Shown here: positions 1 through 8,758 of the stretch, piece after piece | Numbering within the stretch: the first letter of the stretch is position 1 | How the letters are laid out: every line of letters begins with the position of its first letter | From: Paulinella micropora | Taxonomy: Eukaryota; Cercozoa; Imbricatea; Euglyphida | Length of the DNA: 22,831 nucleotides | Assembly (NCBI GenBank): GCA_009731375.1 | Contig: BJOX01000213.1 | Coordinates: forward strand, 628,878 to 651,708 | Reading direction: 5' to 3' | The notes under the pieces: generated by a model | What the model was told of the DNA's origin: nothing | The model's database searches: none | Seen by the model: only the letters and a program-made list of their open reading frames with translations | Made by a program: the position numbers and the translations under genes

Positions 1-2995
1 TAAATTTCTGGAGTTGCCCATGTGCCTGTTATTGCTCGTTCTTTATCTGTGTGCTTACATTCACCGTGTTGCTCGGTCATTCCGCACTTATCGCATAAGT
101 AATACATCATCTTGCCTCTGTCCGCCTTCGGTAAGACTGGGTGTAGTAAGCCTCTAGGTGGTAGCATCTTAACCTTAGCCACTCCGAAATATTCTCTGTT
201 TATAATTTTATTTTTCATATTTTTTCTTTGCTCCTCATTGTTTGGTCTAATAATTATATGCTGTCCGCTTGGATAAAGGTCGTAATACATCACGGTCGGA
301 TAAAGTGAGCATATGTCAATATATTTCGCATACTCATTATCATGTCGTGATTTCCAATATAATTTCAAAGCATTCACTCTACCTCCAAACATTGCCTCTC
401 GTGGGTTTAGTCCTTCTTGTTCAGTAATTCGTTCGTTTGTATCCTCTGCCAGTCTTTCACTGGTTTTCATCAGGCTCCATTCGCACTCCCAGACACTTAT
501 TACTTTTGCTTGTTCGTTAAGTTGTTTTTCTCTTCTCATTGTTTCCTTGTATAGTTCGCCCATTGTCTTATTCTTCTTCACATTCAAAGCATTGCTATTC
601 CAACACTTATCACATCCGTGCCAATGACACCCGTAAAACTCATAAGCGGTTTTGTTTTTCTCATCCCATCCATCTACATACACACGAGATTGCCCGAGTT
701 GAAACATTTTTTCACCTCCGTTGAATGCGTGTTTAATATCGGTTTTGTCTAACCTGCTTCTGTATGCTAACCATTCTACACAAGCCCTAGAAGTCATCCT
801 GTTTTGCTTTTCCGCTTTCAATATCGCAATTGAATTCTCTGGCATAAACTTAGCACGATACAAAGCCATAACACAACTCGCAATAGTTGTATATTGAAAA
901 GGGTCAATACCAAACTCTAGAAACTGGTTTCTAAAATCTATACAACCCTTCCTCAGTATATCAACATCTGAATGACAATACTCTGCGATTTCCTTCGCCA
1001 TATCAAAGTGGTTATGTGCTTTCACTTGTTCGTCATACTATTCAAGAAATTCCTTTCGTTTATCTCCTTGCATCTCATCGTAGCCGTAATGTTTCTTATG
1101 TGGCATTACACCAACATAGTTTCTATTTTTCGCAGTATTGAAGAAGTGCGGGAAGAAACCTTTCTTAAGTTCCGTAAGTCCGAATGTCTTTGGAAAGTCT
1201 GACAATGGCATCGTAAGAAAACTTAGGCTGTCTATAAAGCGATACTTCTTAAGTGTCATCATCATAATCTTACCACCTTCATAGATTACAAATGGAGTTT
1301 GTCCATTATCAACCAACCACTTAAGAATAAACTGACAATCATAACCGCGGGCATTGTGCGCAATAAATGTAAATCCGCTGTGTTTAGTGTCAAAAGCCCA
1401 ATTACAGAAATCTTGAATGTTCTTGTGAATTACTGGGGAGGGGGTTTCACCCCCTACCATACCCCCACCTTTTTTGGCAAGGGTTTGGAAAGGGGCGGGC
1501 CCCTTCCGTCGTAATATTGGCTTTCCGCATGATTAACAATGTGCTCGCCTGTGTCCTGTGTCGCTTCAAAGTCAAAGAATATGTATTGCTCTGACGGCGG
1601 TAAGATTTCTTTTTGGACTATTTCACATTGGTGTTCAAGCGGTTTCACTAGTTTGCAATTTCGGCATTTCGCATATCCGCATTTGTGCTCATCCTTCTTT
1701 CTGTAATTAAGACCGCACGATTTACATTTCGCTTTAACATCGCAGTTTGTCGTCATGTGATTATTAAAGCATTCAGTGTTTGGAAACTTTCTATTACACT
1801 TCTCACATTCTTTCCACTGGCTCTTGTCATTTATTCCCTTACATCCGTTGGTTTCACAGATACTACATTTTGCTTCACAGGCATGTCTTTCCATATACCC
1901 TCTTAGACATAACTCACAGAAATTCTTTTTTCCTATCATAGACTTCATGTTAGTTATGGCATCGTAATGTCCTTCAGTCTTTAGAATGTAAAGGTTAGTC
2001 AGCCGTTCTCCGTTCGCATCAAGTAGTTCTGTTTTATAAATGATTTTGTCAGGAAATTCAACAATAACCAGATTGTATTTAATGTGATTAGCAAATGTAT
2101 TAATTTCTGGTATTCCACACACATCCTTAATGACTTTCGCTTCATCGTGTAAAGCCTCTGCCATTTCCTGCTGTATCTTTCTTTTTCCCATTAGTATTGT
2201 CTTGTATTTTGGATGTTTTTCAATTTTTGCTTTGACTACAACGATTGCTCGTGCTAAGCATAAGTTATCGCTGTTAGTAATACAGATTACTCCTTGCTTT
2301 CTGTAGATATCCAATTTGTTCAAAACCTGTAGCCTTGTCCCACCCGTCGGCATTTTAACAGATTTCAACACAAATTTTAATTTATCAAAGTTTATTCCGT
2401 TCTCATCCATGTAAAGACTTTCGTTGCTTTGAAATATTGCTGACAATCTTTCTAAAACTTTTTCAACCGAGATTTGATTAACTTTGTGCAAGCCTGTTGA
2501 TACTTTTCCATAGTAATCAACAAACTCAATACCTAGGCTAACCTTATCTTCGGGTGCTTGTCGTTTTACAAAGTCGTTCAACACAATCTCAATAAATCTT
2601 ATCACATCGCGCATCGTGAATGATCGGAAGTTGCCGTTAATCCTTACCGCATATCGGCTTTCATTTATTCCTAGTTCGTGTTCCTTGCTGTCGTCCCTTA
2701 TGATATCATAATTACCATACCGCAACAAGTCTCTGTAATTTTCTTTCATCTCTTTTTTCTCTTCAATCGTAGGTAAAGGTGGTGCTATTGGTATAGCATG
2801 GTGCTCAAAATACACCGCACCTCTTACTTGGTTCAAGTAGTTTTGGGCAGTCGGTGTATCAATTTTATACCCCCTTACCTTCGGTTTGATATATAGCACA
2901 TCCCGACCCCTGACAGACTTGATTTCGTAATTTATCTTATATTCCCTTAATCTATCCAACCTGTAGACATTGCCGTTATACGTGTGTGTCTCCAT
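1..2995 (-). pseudogene. Polinton/Maverick-type protein-primed DNA polymerase B, partial and broken
   Basis: This is a family-B DNA polymerase of the protein-primed kind that replicates Polinton/Maverick elements. The start is the ATG at 2993-2995. The N-terminal part, to about 1890, has no motif I recognise. A Cys-rich stretch of zinc-finger-like CxxC pairs follows (about 1600-1890). The 3'-5' exonuclease motifs are next: Exo I FFDFEAT near 1558-1578, Exo II AHNARGYD near 1340-1366, and Exo III-like YCHSDVDIL near 954-983. Then come GCHWHGCDKCW (about 599-632), FGGRVNA (about 370-395) and palm motif A DICSLYPTVMYY (about 285-317). The catalytic DTD motif would lie beyond the left edge. There are two breaks. 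A G/C-rich block at about 1435-1508 sits between Exo I and Exo II and shifts the frame, and a TAG at 1038-1040 interrupts the second part. The frame is otherwise open from 1037 to 1. The family call is firm; calling it a pseudogene assumes no recoding and no assembly error. Confidence 0.88.
1435..1508. repeat. G/C-rich double-hairpin block inserted in the polymerase gene
   Basis: This block of about 74 bp is made of G runs and C runs, inside an otherwise AT-rich gene. It contains two perfect short hairpins: GGGGGT-TTC-ACCCCC at 1440-1454 and AAGGGGC-GG-GCCCCTT at 1490-1505. Polymerase coding is recognisable on both sides but in different frames, so the block (or an indel with it) breaks the gene. 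I see no clear target-site duplication. It could be a small mobile GC cluster or MITE-like insertion, or a local assembly artefact. Confidence 0.6.
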
Positions 2996-3091
2996 GTTTG
3001 ATAATAGTATATCAAGGAAAATATAATTTTATAAAATTAAAATATTTGTCTGCCTCAATCGGTCGTCCCCTCGTGGCCTCGTGTGTGCCCC

Positions 3092-3100
3092 TATATATAA
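3092..3100 (-). promoter_or_regulatory. Candidate TATA box for the polymerase gene
   Basis: TATATATAA lies about 97 bp upstream of the polymerase ATG. The motif is almost symmetric, so the strand is inferred from the position of the gene. No other promoter element is visible. Confidence 0.35.
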
Positions 3101-3132
3101 GGACCCTCCTTGTCTTTAAATGGAAATTCAGT

Positions 3133-3150
3133 GGTTTCCGCAGAGAAACC
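3133..3150. promoter_or_regulatory. Inverted-repeat motif GGTTTC-N6-GAAACC (copy 1)
   Basis: Perfect 6-bp arms flank a 6-nt centre. The motif sits between the polymerase and the small ORF, just past the small ORF's stop codon. A second copy of the surrounding 19 bp (17 of 19 identical) lies at 3787-3805. The position after a stop codon would suit an RNA 3'-end hairpin, and the repetition would suit a protein-binding site. The function is inferred only. Confidence 0.4.
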
Positions 3151-3160
3151 TTTTTGATTA

Positions 3161-3328
3161 TCAATACTTACCATACCCGCAACCGCAGTGGCAGTTATGT
3201 TCCATGTATCCACACATATTACATCTATCATCTTCATCTTTCTTTATTCTATCCATATACTCTTTGCTTGGCCTTGGAGGAACTGGAGGTTTTTCTTTTT
3301 CTGCTAAGATATGTTTCTGAGACTTCAT
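3161..3328 (-). CDS. Small Cys-rich protein of the Polinton-like element (55 aa)
   Basis: This complete 55-codon ORF runs from the ATG at 3326-3328 to the TGA at 3161-3163. The first half is charged and proline-rich (KEKPPVPPRPSKEY). The end carries a cluster of cysteines and histidines, CNMC..HNCHCGCGYG, that could bind a metal ion. Its ATG overlaps the stop of the upstream 82-aa ORF as ATGA, and it lies about 165 bp upstream of the polymerase start on the same strand. The arrangement looks like a compact polycistronic block of a virus-like element. I do not recognise the family. The Cys pattern and tight packing argue that it is real, but its size makes this uncertain. Confidence 0.45.
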   Translation of the reverse strand: MKSQKHILAEKEKPPVPPRPSKEYMDRIKKDEDDRCNMCGYMEHNCHCGCGYGKY

Positions 3329-3573
3329 AGTCGCGTTTTGTTTCCATTATGTATTTCAGCACCACATCCACACTTAAAATCTTTATGCTTCCAAATTTTC
3401 TTCTTTTCTTTTTTGATTATTCTTGTTTCTTTATCGTAATTAATTTTCCATTCCTCATATTTAGGTATTATATTTTCCTCGTGATATTTCTTTGCTTCTT
3501 CTAATGCTTGCTCTTTTGATTTTTTCTTTCCGATACAGAAACTCTTACACATAACCTTCCTCCTTCTCTCCAT
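3325..3573 (-). CDS. Small Lys/Glu-rich protein of the Polinton-like element (82 aa)
   Basis: This 82-codon ORF starts at the ATG at 3571-3573 and ends in a TGA that overlaps the next ATG as ATGA. The composition is highly charged: KKKSKEQALEEAKKYHEE near the N-terminus suggests a helix. Cysteines lie at both ends (MCKSFC near residues 8-13 and CGCG near residues 69-72). It is the most upstream ORF of the leftward block that leads into the DNA polymerase, so I infer it belongs to the same element. I recognise no domain. A structural or nucleic-acid-binding role is possible but cannot be shown from the sequence. Confidence 0.45.
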   Translation of the reverse strand: MERRRKVMCKSFCIGKKKSKEQALEEAKKYHEENIIPKYEEWKINYDKETRIIKKEKKKIWKHKDFKCGCGAEIHNGNKTRL

Positions 3574-3819
3574 TGAACTTTTACCATTGATCTCTTTTCG
3601 TTATTCTTTACCATAACACAACCTCTGGACATTCTAAATCTCTGAGTGTCTTCGTTTGTCATCCTATATGTGTCTTTATTTTATTTCTTTAAATAATAAT
3701 TATTTAAAGGTAGCCGTTTTTCTTTCTTTTGTCTGTCTGTATTTGTTATAAATAGGTAGAGTAAATAACGAATAACGGCTCTTAGTGTGGTTTCTGTAGA
3801 GAAACTGCACTGAAAAAGT
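3574..3819. other. Upstream region and probable end zone of the Polinton-like element
   Basis: This AT-rich region has no gene. It holds a TATAAATA at 3747-3754 (readable as TATTTATA on the other strand) about 175 bp upstream of the 82-aa ORF. It also holds the second inverted-repeat motif, GTTTCT-GTAG-AGAAAC, at 3790-3805. Composition and sequence style change soon after 3,800. The element's boundary is probably here, because Polinton polymerase genes usually lie near one end and read inward. The other terminal repeat is outside the window, so the edge cannot be fixed. Confidence 0.35.
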
Positions 3820-4047
3820 GTGCCGAAGTGGCCCCCTATACTACTTCATGAATGGCGACACATGGTAGTAGTTCTCCCAGAAAAAGGTTGTTTCTTTGAT
3901 CCAAATCAGCTCAAGCAGACTGACATTGTTGAAGCGAAATTCTGGTTACCAATTCTCCCTGAACCTGAGGGGAAAAATCCTAGCGGGAAGGATGAGTTAA
4001 AGAACGAGTCTGAGCTTGACCCTAAAGGTGGACCAACTCCGTACTGA
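3820..4047 (+). CDS. Uncharacterised short reading frame, doubtful
   Basis: A frame of about 75 codons ends at TGA 4045-4047. It opens with GTG; the first ATG is in-frame at about 3862, which would leave about 61 codons. The product is proline- and charge-rich (LPILPEPEGKNPSGKDEL) with no motif I know. It lies at the junction between the Polinton-like block and the TACCTTAC-rich DNA. It could be a gene fragment, an exon or chance. Confidence 0.2.
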   Translation: MPKWPPILLHEWRHMVVVLPEKGCFFDPNQLKQTDIVEAKFWLPILPEPEGKNPSGKDELKNESELDPKGGPTPY

Positions 4048-4596
4048 TTGGCCAAGGTGCTAATGGCATTTGCACTGAGCATCAAGAGAAAACCAACAGA
4101 ACCAGATAATAATATCGTTTCAGGAATATTTCTTTGCATACCTTGTCTTGAATTGCATTAATCGAAACTTCATTGCTTTAGTAACTTTGCTGTACCTAAC
4201 ATCGTACCTTATCTATCATGTAACCTTGTCGTATGATGTTAGGCTACTTATTACTGTATTTTATATTGCGTACTTATTATCTATCATGTAACCTTGTCTA
4301 ATATATCATAACTGCATACGTACTGCACTTCTTCTGTAATCTCATGCATTAGCTTACCATACATCTGATTTAAATTGTAACATTGTTTTATGTTAAATAA
4401 CTTTATTATTCCTTACCTAGACTGTACTATTGTCGTAATTGAAGTAAAGTTACAGTATGTTACCTTATTTTGCATAATCTGAAGTTTTCGTACCTGAATA
4501 TGCAGCAGGTTACCATACCTTGCGTAGCTTACTTAACCTTAAATTATGTAACCTTACCTTACCTTGTATATAATTTACCATTGCATCTAAGGTTAA
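4048..4596. repeat. AT-rich non-coding DNA with degenerate TACCTTAC-like units
   Basis: There is no convincing gene here. The sequence is packed with loose variants of TACCTTA and TAACCTTG. A longer direct repeat (TATCTATCATGTAACCTTGTC, differing only at its edges) occurs near 4210-4230 and 4278-4298. The same texture flanks the exons downstream (6065-7480), so this may be intron or intergenic sequence of the same locus. Confidence 0.5.
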
Positions 4597-5870
4597 ATGA
4601 TTATGTTATCTATGATTGTAGTATATTTGCCGGATGGACAGACCGGACTACCAGGATCCAGCAACTTCCCGATCGACGTCGAAATGCTCGACGACGCGGT
4701 ATTTGCCCCAACTTCCGGTGCCAGCTCTAGCAGTTCGAGCTCTAGTAGTTCGAGCTCTAGTTCGGGCCTCACGCCTACCAACACTTCGGGATCGGTCCCC
4801 GCTCCGACAACCGCTACGCAGAGTACTGCAAGCACGCAGCCTGCACCTACTCCACCTAAAGTCTCAAAGACAGCCTGTAACACCAGACCGCCGACTCTGT
4901 ACCGGAGAAAAAACGACGACGACGACGAGTCAAGACCGGACTCGCCCAACCCGGCAAATAGCCAACCACCTGCGGCCACATCTTCACCGTCATCTTCTTC
5001 AACTGCGGCGACATCGCCTCCATCCCACGCCATGCACCTACGTTCCCGGCCAAGACAACAAGCGGAATGGCTCGAAACGAAGTACGCCCCTCTCGAACCA
5101 GCCCCTCAGCCTATCTACCCAGGTATGTTCCGTCTTGCTGCCATCAACCCCGATTTACGAACGGACATGCGCCTTAAGATTTTGAAGCAGCTCAACTTTT
5201 ACGCGCACATAGACTGGATTTGTTGCGTCTCCTCAGGCGGACTCAACGCGGCTACAGCATACCTTACAGACAAGCTAGACCCGGATCAGCAACGCTACCT
5301 CTGGTACAACCTGGCCCATTGGATTGATGTCGGACAACGATCGGGTAAGCCTTTTCTCCAACGCGAGCTAGACTTCGACGCCGGTACCCGACAAGATCTT
5401 CCCGATGGCCTTTTTGCCTTCCGCGCTTCACGTAAAGCATGCCTCCCATTTACCATGGTGTATTTGCTCAGCTAAACAGTGCGCAGGTAGCAAGCCCTCC
5501 GATCTACCTACACAGCCATCATTTTGGCTTTCCGCTATTAACCCCAGCCTTAACATTTACTTACGACGGGAGATCCTTTCGGAACTCAACTACTTCAGCA
5601 ACTGCGGCCTCATCATCCCGTACTCTGTGGATCGCGCTTTCTTCAATGCATCGAGAGCCATCAATGGTGTGACGAGCGTCAAAGACAAAGAACGCGTTTG
5701 GCGGAGACTCGCTGAACTAGTCATCAAGGGGAAACATAGTGTGGATCCTGTTAGGTATTCAATTATAAGACACCGTACCATCACTCGACAGTAACCACTC
5801 CGCCTATAATGTCCCTGACGGCATTTTCGCATGGCAAGCGCTTCACCCCAACAAGAAACATCAAGTGTGA
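4597..5870 (+). CDS. Unrecognised protein: Ser/Pro-rich N-terminus and two tandem copies of a novel domain
   Basis: The sequence turns sharply GC-rich at about 4,622. The frame opens at ATG 4597, or at a 3' splice site ending at 4621 (TTGTAG). The first part is low complexity: a serine run (4724-4770), Thr/Pro/Ala-rich sequence, then an acidic DDDDE patch near 4915-4930. Two homologous domains follow, at about 5125-5431 and 5519-5867. Both carry (R/W)L(A/S)AINP.L near the start, a LN(F/Y) about 20 residues on, a Trp-centred LA segment, and PDG(L/I)FA(F/W) at the end. The two copies fall in different frames, joined by a 55-bp GT...AG segment (5432-5486) whose removal restores the frame. A 37-bp GT...AG segment (5755-5791) does the same inside copy 2. 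TGA follows at 5868-5870. I do not recognise the domain and assign no function. Confidence 0.6.
5432..5486 (+). other. Candidate 55-bp intron between the two domain copies
   Basis: It begins GTAAAG and ends GCGCAG. Removing it joins the end of domain copy 1 to the linker of copy 2 in one frame (codon CGT across the junction). Left in place, it reads to a stop soon after. The independent homology of the two flanks supports the join. A frameshift mutation is the alternative. Confidence 0.6.
5755..5791 (+). other. Candidate 37-bp intron or frameshift within domain copy 2
   Basis: It begins GTATTC and ends CGACAG. Removing it brings the conserved PDGIFAW end of copy 2 into frame (codon AGT across the junction). 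At 37 bp it would be very short for an intron in most eukaryotes, so a single-base indel is an equally good explanation. Confidence 0.35.
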
Positions 5871-6064
5871 TGCAAGTGTGGCTACGGCGATTGCCTTCAC
5901 ATCGACACTACTGGCGCTGGAACATGCAAGCCTAAACCGAACCAGCTCGACCAGCTTTCAACAGTAGTCTTGGTGGCCACCCCCGCTACAAGAAGAACCG
6001 CAAACACGCGCAACGCGCTAAGCGGACCCGATATCCGCCGGCCGGCGATGGTTGCTTGTCATGA
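5871..6064 (+). pseudogene. Possible Cys-rich and basic C-terminal tail of the tandem-domain protein
   Basis: Directly after the in-frame TGA at 5868-5870 the same frame reads CKCGYGDCLH, a plausible metal-binding cluster, with a further Cys soon after (GTCKPK). From about 5960 another frame reads a strongly basic stretch (RYKKNRKHAQRAKRTRYP) and ends at TGA 6062-6064, where the GC-rich zone ends too. The high GC and sensible composition suggest this was coding. The stop plus the frame change mean either decay or unseen small introns. Confidence 0.35.
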
Positions 6065-6526
6065 TTGCACCTTACCTTACCTACCCGAGACTACCTTAGC
6101 AAAGCTTACTTAACGTCTTACCCGACCTAACTTTTCTTTACCTAATCTCACGTCACTGAAACTTACCTTACCTTACTAGTGTCATATCTTAACTTTGAAT
6201 GTTATCGTACGCTACATTACCTTACCTTGTCATGTCTAACATTTTCTTAATATTTCCATGCATCTTATCTTATTATCTGGTTTTTATCCACACTTACGTC
6301 AGCTTTCCTTCCCTGCAACGACTTAACATGCCCAGACTTGATCTTTCTTTACTTAACAGTATGTTGTTAACGTCATACCTAATTATATTGTACATAGCAT
6401 GACCTGACACTATTTTTCCAAACACAACATGAATTTATTGTAATGTAAATGACTGCATCAGTAAAATCTAACATTGTGTTTCTTCATCTGACCTGACCAC
6501 ACTGACCTTGGCTTGCTTTCATGCAG
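6065..6526. repeat. AT-rich TACCTTAC-like DNA, probable intron or spacer
   Basis: There is no convincing ORF. Degenerate TTACCTTACC units resume right after the GC-rich coding zone. The stretch ends in a pyrimidine-rich tract and AG (GCTTGCTTTCATGCAG), a good 3' splice site, at 6525-6526. Confidence 0.45.
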
Positions 6527-6598
6527 TAGCACCCGCCACCAGCACACCGCCACGTCAGGCAGATGAGTTGTCTGCAGAAGCTTCTCCTGTCATAACAG
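6527..6598 (+). CDS. Candidate mini-exon A (72 bp, Ser/Thr/Pro/Ala-rich)
   Basis: This exon is bounded by a CATGCAG acceptor and an ACAG/GTAAGAG donor. It is 72 bp, a multiple of three, and in phase 1 reads APATSTPPRQADELSAEASP without a stop. It is more GC-rich than the TACCTTAC-like DNA around it and resembles the two segments downstream. I infer a repeated exon of a spliced gene that encodes a flexible, perhaps glycosylated, linker. It could belong to the tandem-domain gene upstream or to a separate gene. Confidence 0.45.
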
Positions 6599-6670
6599 GT
6601 AAGAGTCTTCCTTACTTGATTCGACATGACATTACTTGATCTTACTCAACTTTAGCTTGTTTACTTGCAG

Positions 6671-6748
6671 CAGCACCTTCCACCACCACATCGCAGCATC
6701 AGCTACTTGCTTCGACCCTGGAAGTTTCTGCTCTCGCAAGCGGCAAGA
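6671..6748 (+). CDS. Candidate mini-exon B (78 bp, Ser/Thr/Ala-rich)
   Basis: This exon follows the acceptor TTACTTGCAG and ends before a weaker donor AAGA/GTAATCC. It is 78 bp, again a multiple of three and phase 1 to phase 1. It reads APSTTTSQHQLLASTLEVSA and onward without a stop. The start (GCACC.TCCACCACCA) and end parallel mini-exon A, so the two look like duplicated exons. Confidence 0.4.
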
Positions 6749-6809
6749 GTAATCCTGGTCCCTACCTTGCTCTACCTTACTGTATCTTATTTTACTTTAC
6801 TGTTGTCAG

Positions 6810-6877
6810 CTGCAAGCACGCCACATAATCATGTACATGTTAGTGCTCCTTCTACTGAAGTTCTTCCGTCGTTAACG
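6810..6877 (+). CDS. Candidate mini-exon C (68 bp, Ser/Thr/Pro-rich)
   Basis: It is preceded by a pyrimidine-rich tract and GTTGTCAG and followed by the donor GTAACAG. It reads ASTPHNHVHVSAPSTEVLPS without a stop. Its length is not a multiple of three with this donor, so the 3' edge may be wrong or the series ends here. It is the weakest of the three. Confidence 0.35.
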
Positions 6878-7484
6878 GTAACAGAAATCCTTACCTTACT
6901 AACCTTACCTAATCTCAACTCACCTCACTTGATCTTAAAGGACAGTAGCAATGAGTACCTTGCATTACATTACAGTATCTAACGTTAGATTCCTGTGTGG
7001 CGCCTTACTTCACATTTCCTTACTACACCGTATCATTTATTACTTTGCGTTACTGTAAGTTGTATTATTGTACGTAATCTTAACTGACATTAGATTAACG
7101 TACCTAACCATATCTTAAATTACCTCACCTAACTAGTTAAACTTATCTCGCCTTATCTTGAATTTCTTCCATGATATTACCTTACCTTATCGTACCGTAC
7201 ATTACCTTACATAATTTCATCTTGTCTTGTAGTACTGCACCTAGGCTTCCTACCTTATTTCTTAGTTTACCTCGTACTGTACATCTTACCAACATGACAT
7301 TACCTTACCTTATCTTCCCGTATCCTCCCGTACCTGACATTCAATAACCTTGCATTACCTTAGCTTACATTACCTTAGTTTACCTAACCTGACCTAATCT
7401 AACCTTACCATACCAGACCTTACTGAACTGTACATTACCTGACAGTAGCAAACTTAAGATTAGCTTGTGTTACTGAGCCTTATT
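6878..7484. repeat. Degenerate TACCTTAC-like DNA grading into the CTAC satellite
   Basis: I see no gene. Loose pentamer to heptamer variants (TTACC, CTTAC, TACCTGAC) become steadily more regular toward the perfect CTAC array that begins near 7,485. It is possibly intronic. Confidence 0.5.
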
Positions 7485-7980
7485 GTATTTACCTACTTAC
7501 CTACCTACCGACCTACCGACTTATCTAACTACCCAACTACATACATACCTACCTACCTACCTACCTACCTACCGACCTACCTACCGACCTACCTACCTAC
7601 TGACCTACCTACCTATTTACCTACCAACCTACTTACCTACCTACATATCTACCTACCCACCGACCGACCTACCTACCTACCTACCTACCTACCTACCGAC
7701 CTACCTACCTACCGACCTACCTACCTACCTACCTACCTACCTACCGACCTACCTACCTACCGACCTACCTACCTACCTACCTACCTACCTACCTACCTAC
7801 CTACCTACCTACCGACCTACCTACCTACCGACCTACCTACCTACCGACCTACCGACCTACCTACCTACCTACCTACCTACCGACCTACCTACCTACCGAC
7901 CTACCAACCAACCTACCTACCTATCCACCTACCTACCTACCTACCTACCTAGCTACTTACCTACCTACCGATCTACCTAC
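7485..7980. repeat. (CTAC)n tetranucleotide satellite, left block
   Basis: This tandem CTAC array carries frequent CGAC variant units at intervals of 8, 12, 16 and 20 bp, which gives a higher-order pattern (for example CGACCTACCTAC). Any frame reads a YLPT-like polypeptide, which is a property of the repeat and not evidence of a gene. Confidence 0.95.
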
Positions 7981-8758
7981 GCCCCTGCCGGAGAGCCGGC
8001 GGTACGACACGTGCAGCGGGCCCCACAAATGTAGCGGCGAGGGCCCGTACTGTGTCCAGGGCTGCGCGCGGCAGATGGCGTTGCCCGGCGAGTACGCAAG
8101 GGCGTGCCGCCGCGCGCCCCACGCGCCCGGCGGCGCCGGCAACTGTCCGCCGTCCAGCACGACCCTGCCAAAGTCCAGGCGGTCCAGCAGTTCGACGGCG
8201 GCCGCGGGGCCCCCGCCGGCCCAGACCACGAGCCGCGACGCCCTAAGGGCGGCCGAAATTTCTCGCGCGCTAACAACATTAGTCGGCCCCTCGTGGTGCT
8301 CCTGCCAGCAGCGGACGCTGGCCGGGCCGATGACCGCTAGCTTCGGCAGGGGCGGCCCGGGCCCGGGCACAAACAGCCCGGCCGGCGTGAAGCACGGGTG
8401 CCATTTGCCCAGCCACTCAATGGCGTCCGGCAACGCCGACGTGAGCACGAGTGTCCGCACGCCGTCGATCGCTTGCAGCTGCCAGAACGTGGACCACCAC
8501 ACGCGCTGCGCCGCCCGCCCAGCCAGCGTCCAGTCAATGGTGTCGCACTGTCCGGCCTCCGCCTGCAGCAGGTGTCCCCACGTAAAAGCGCCCTCGCCCC
8601 AGCCGTCGACGGTCCTGGGCAGCGGCCAGCTGGGGAAACGCGATGGGCCACCCTCTCCTTCTTCGGGCGCCGAGTCTCTGCGGGCGCACTGCAGCCGCGC
8701 CAACGCGCCGGCCGCCAGCGGCACCGTGCGGGGGTCGGCGCCGAGCCCGAGGGCCCGC
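7981..8758 (-). CDS. Partial coding segment of very GC-rich DNA, unknown product
   Basis: About 780 bp of very GC-rich sequence is embedded in the CTAC satellite. The minus strand has one frame open through the whole block, from the gap edge at 8758 into the satellite, with a stop at 7957-7959. It has protein-like composition: [18 protein letters not shown] at the start, [19 protein letters not shown] in the middle, [17 protein letters not shown] later and [13 protein letters not shown] toward the end. No true start is visible; it is cut by the N gap and loses sense where the satellite resumes. I do not recognise the family. Codon use is unlike anything else in the window. It could be a fragment of a GC-rich mobile element, a transferred piece, or a contaminant joined at a gap. 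Confidence 0.45.

Noticed and set aside
313-1967. Plus-strand frames opposite the Polinton polymerase
   Set aside because: The minus strand carries conserved exonuclease and palm motifs; the plus-strand frames have no recognisable content.
4593-5185. Alternative frames over the Ser-rich exon
   Set aside because: The frame starting at 4597 continues into the duplicated domain; the others do not and are low complexity.
7467-8034. Long frames encoding YLPT-type repeats in the CTAC array
   Set aside because: They follow directly from a stop-free tetranucleotide repeat, occur in more than one frame, and have no unique sequence or proper start.
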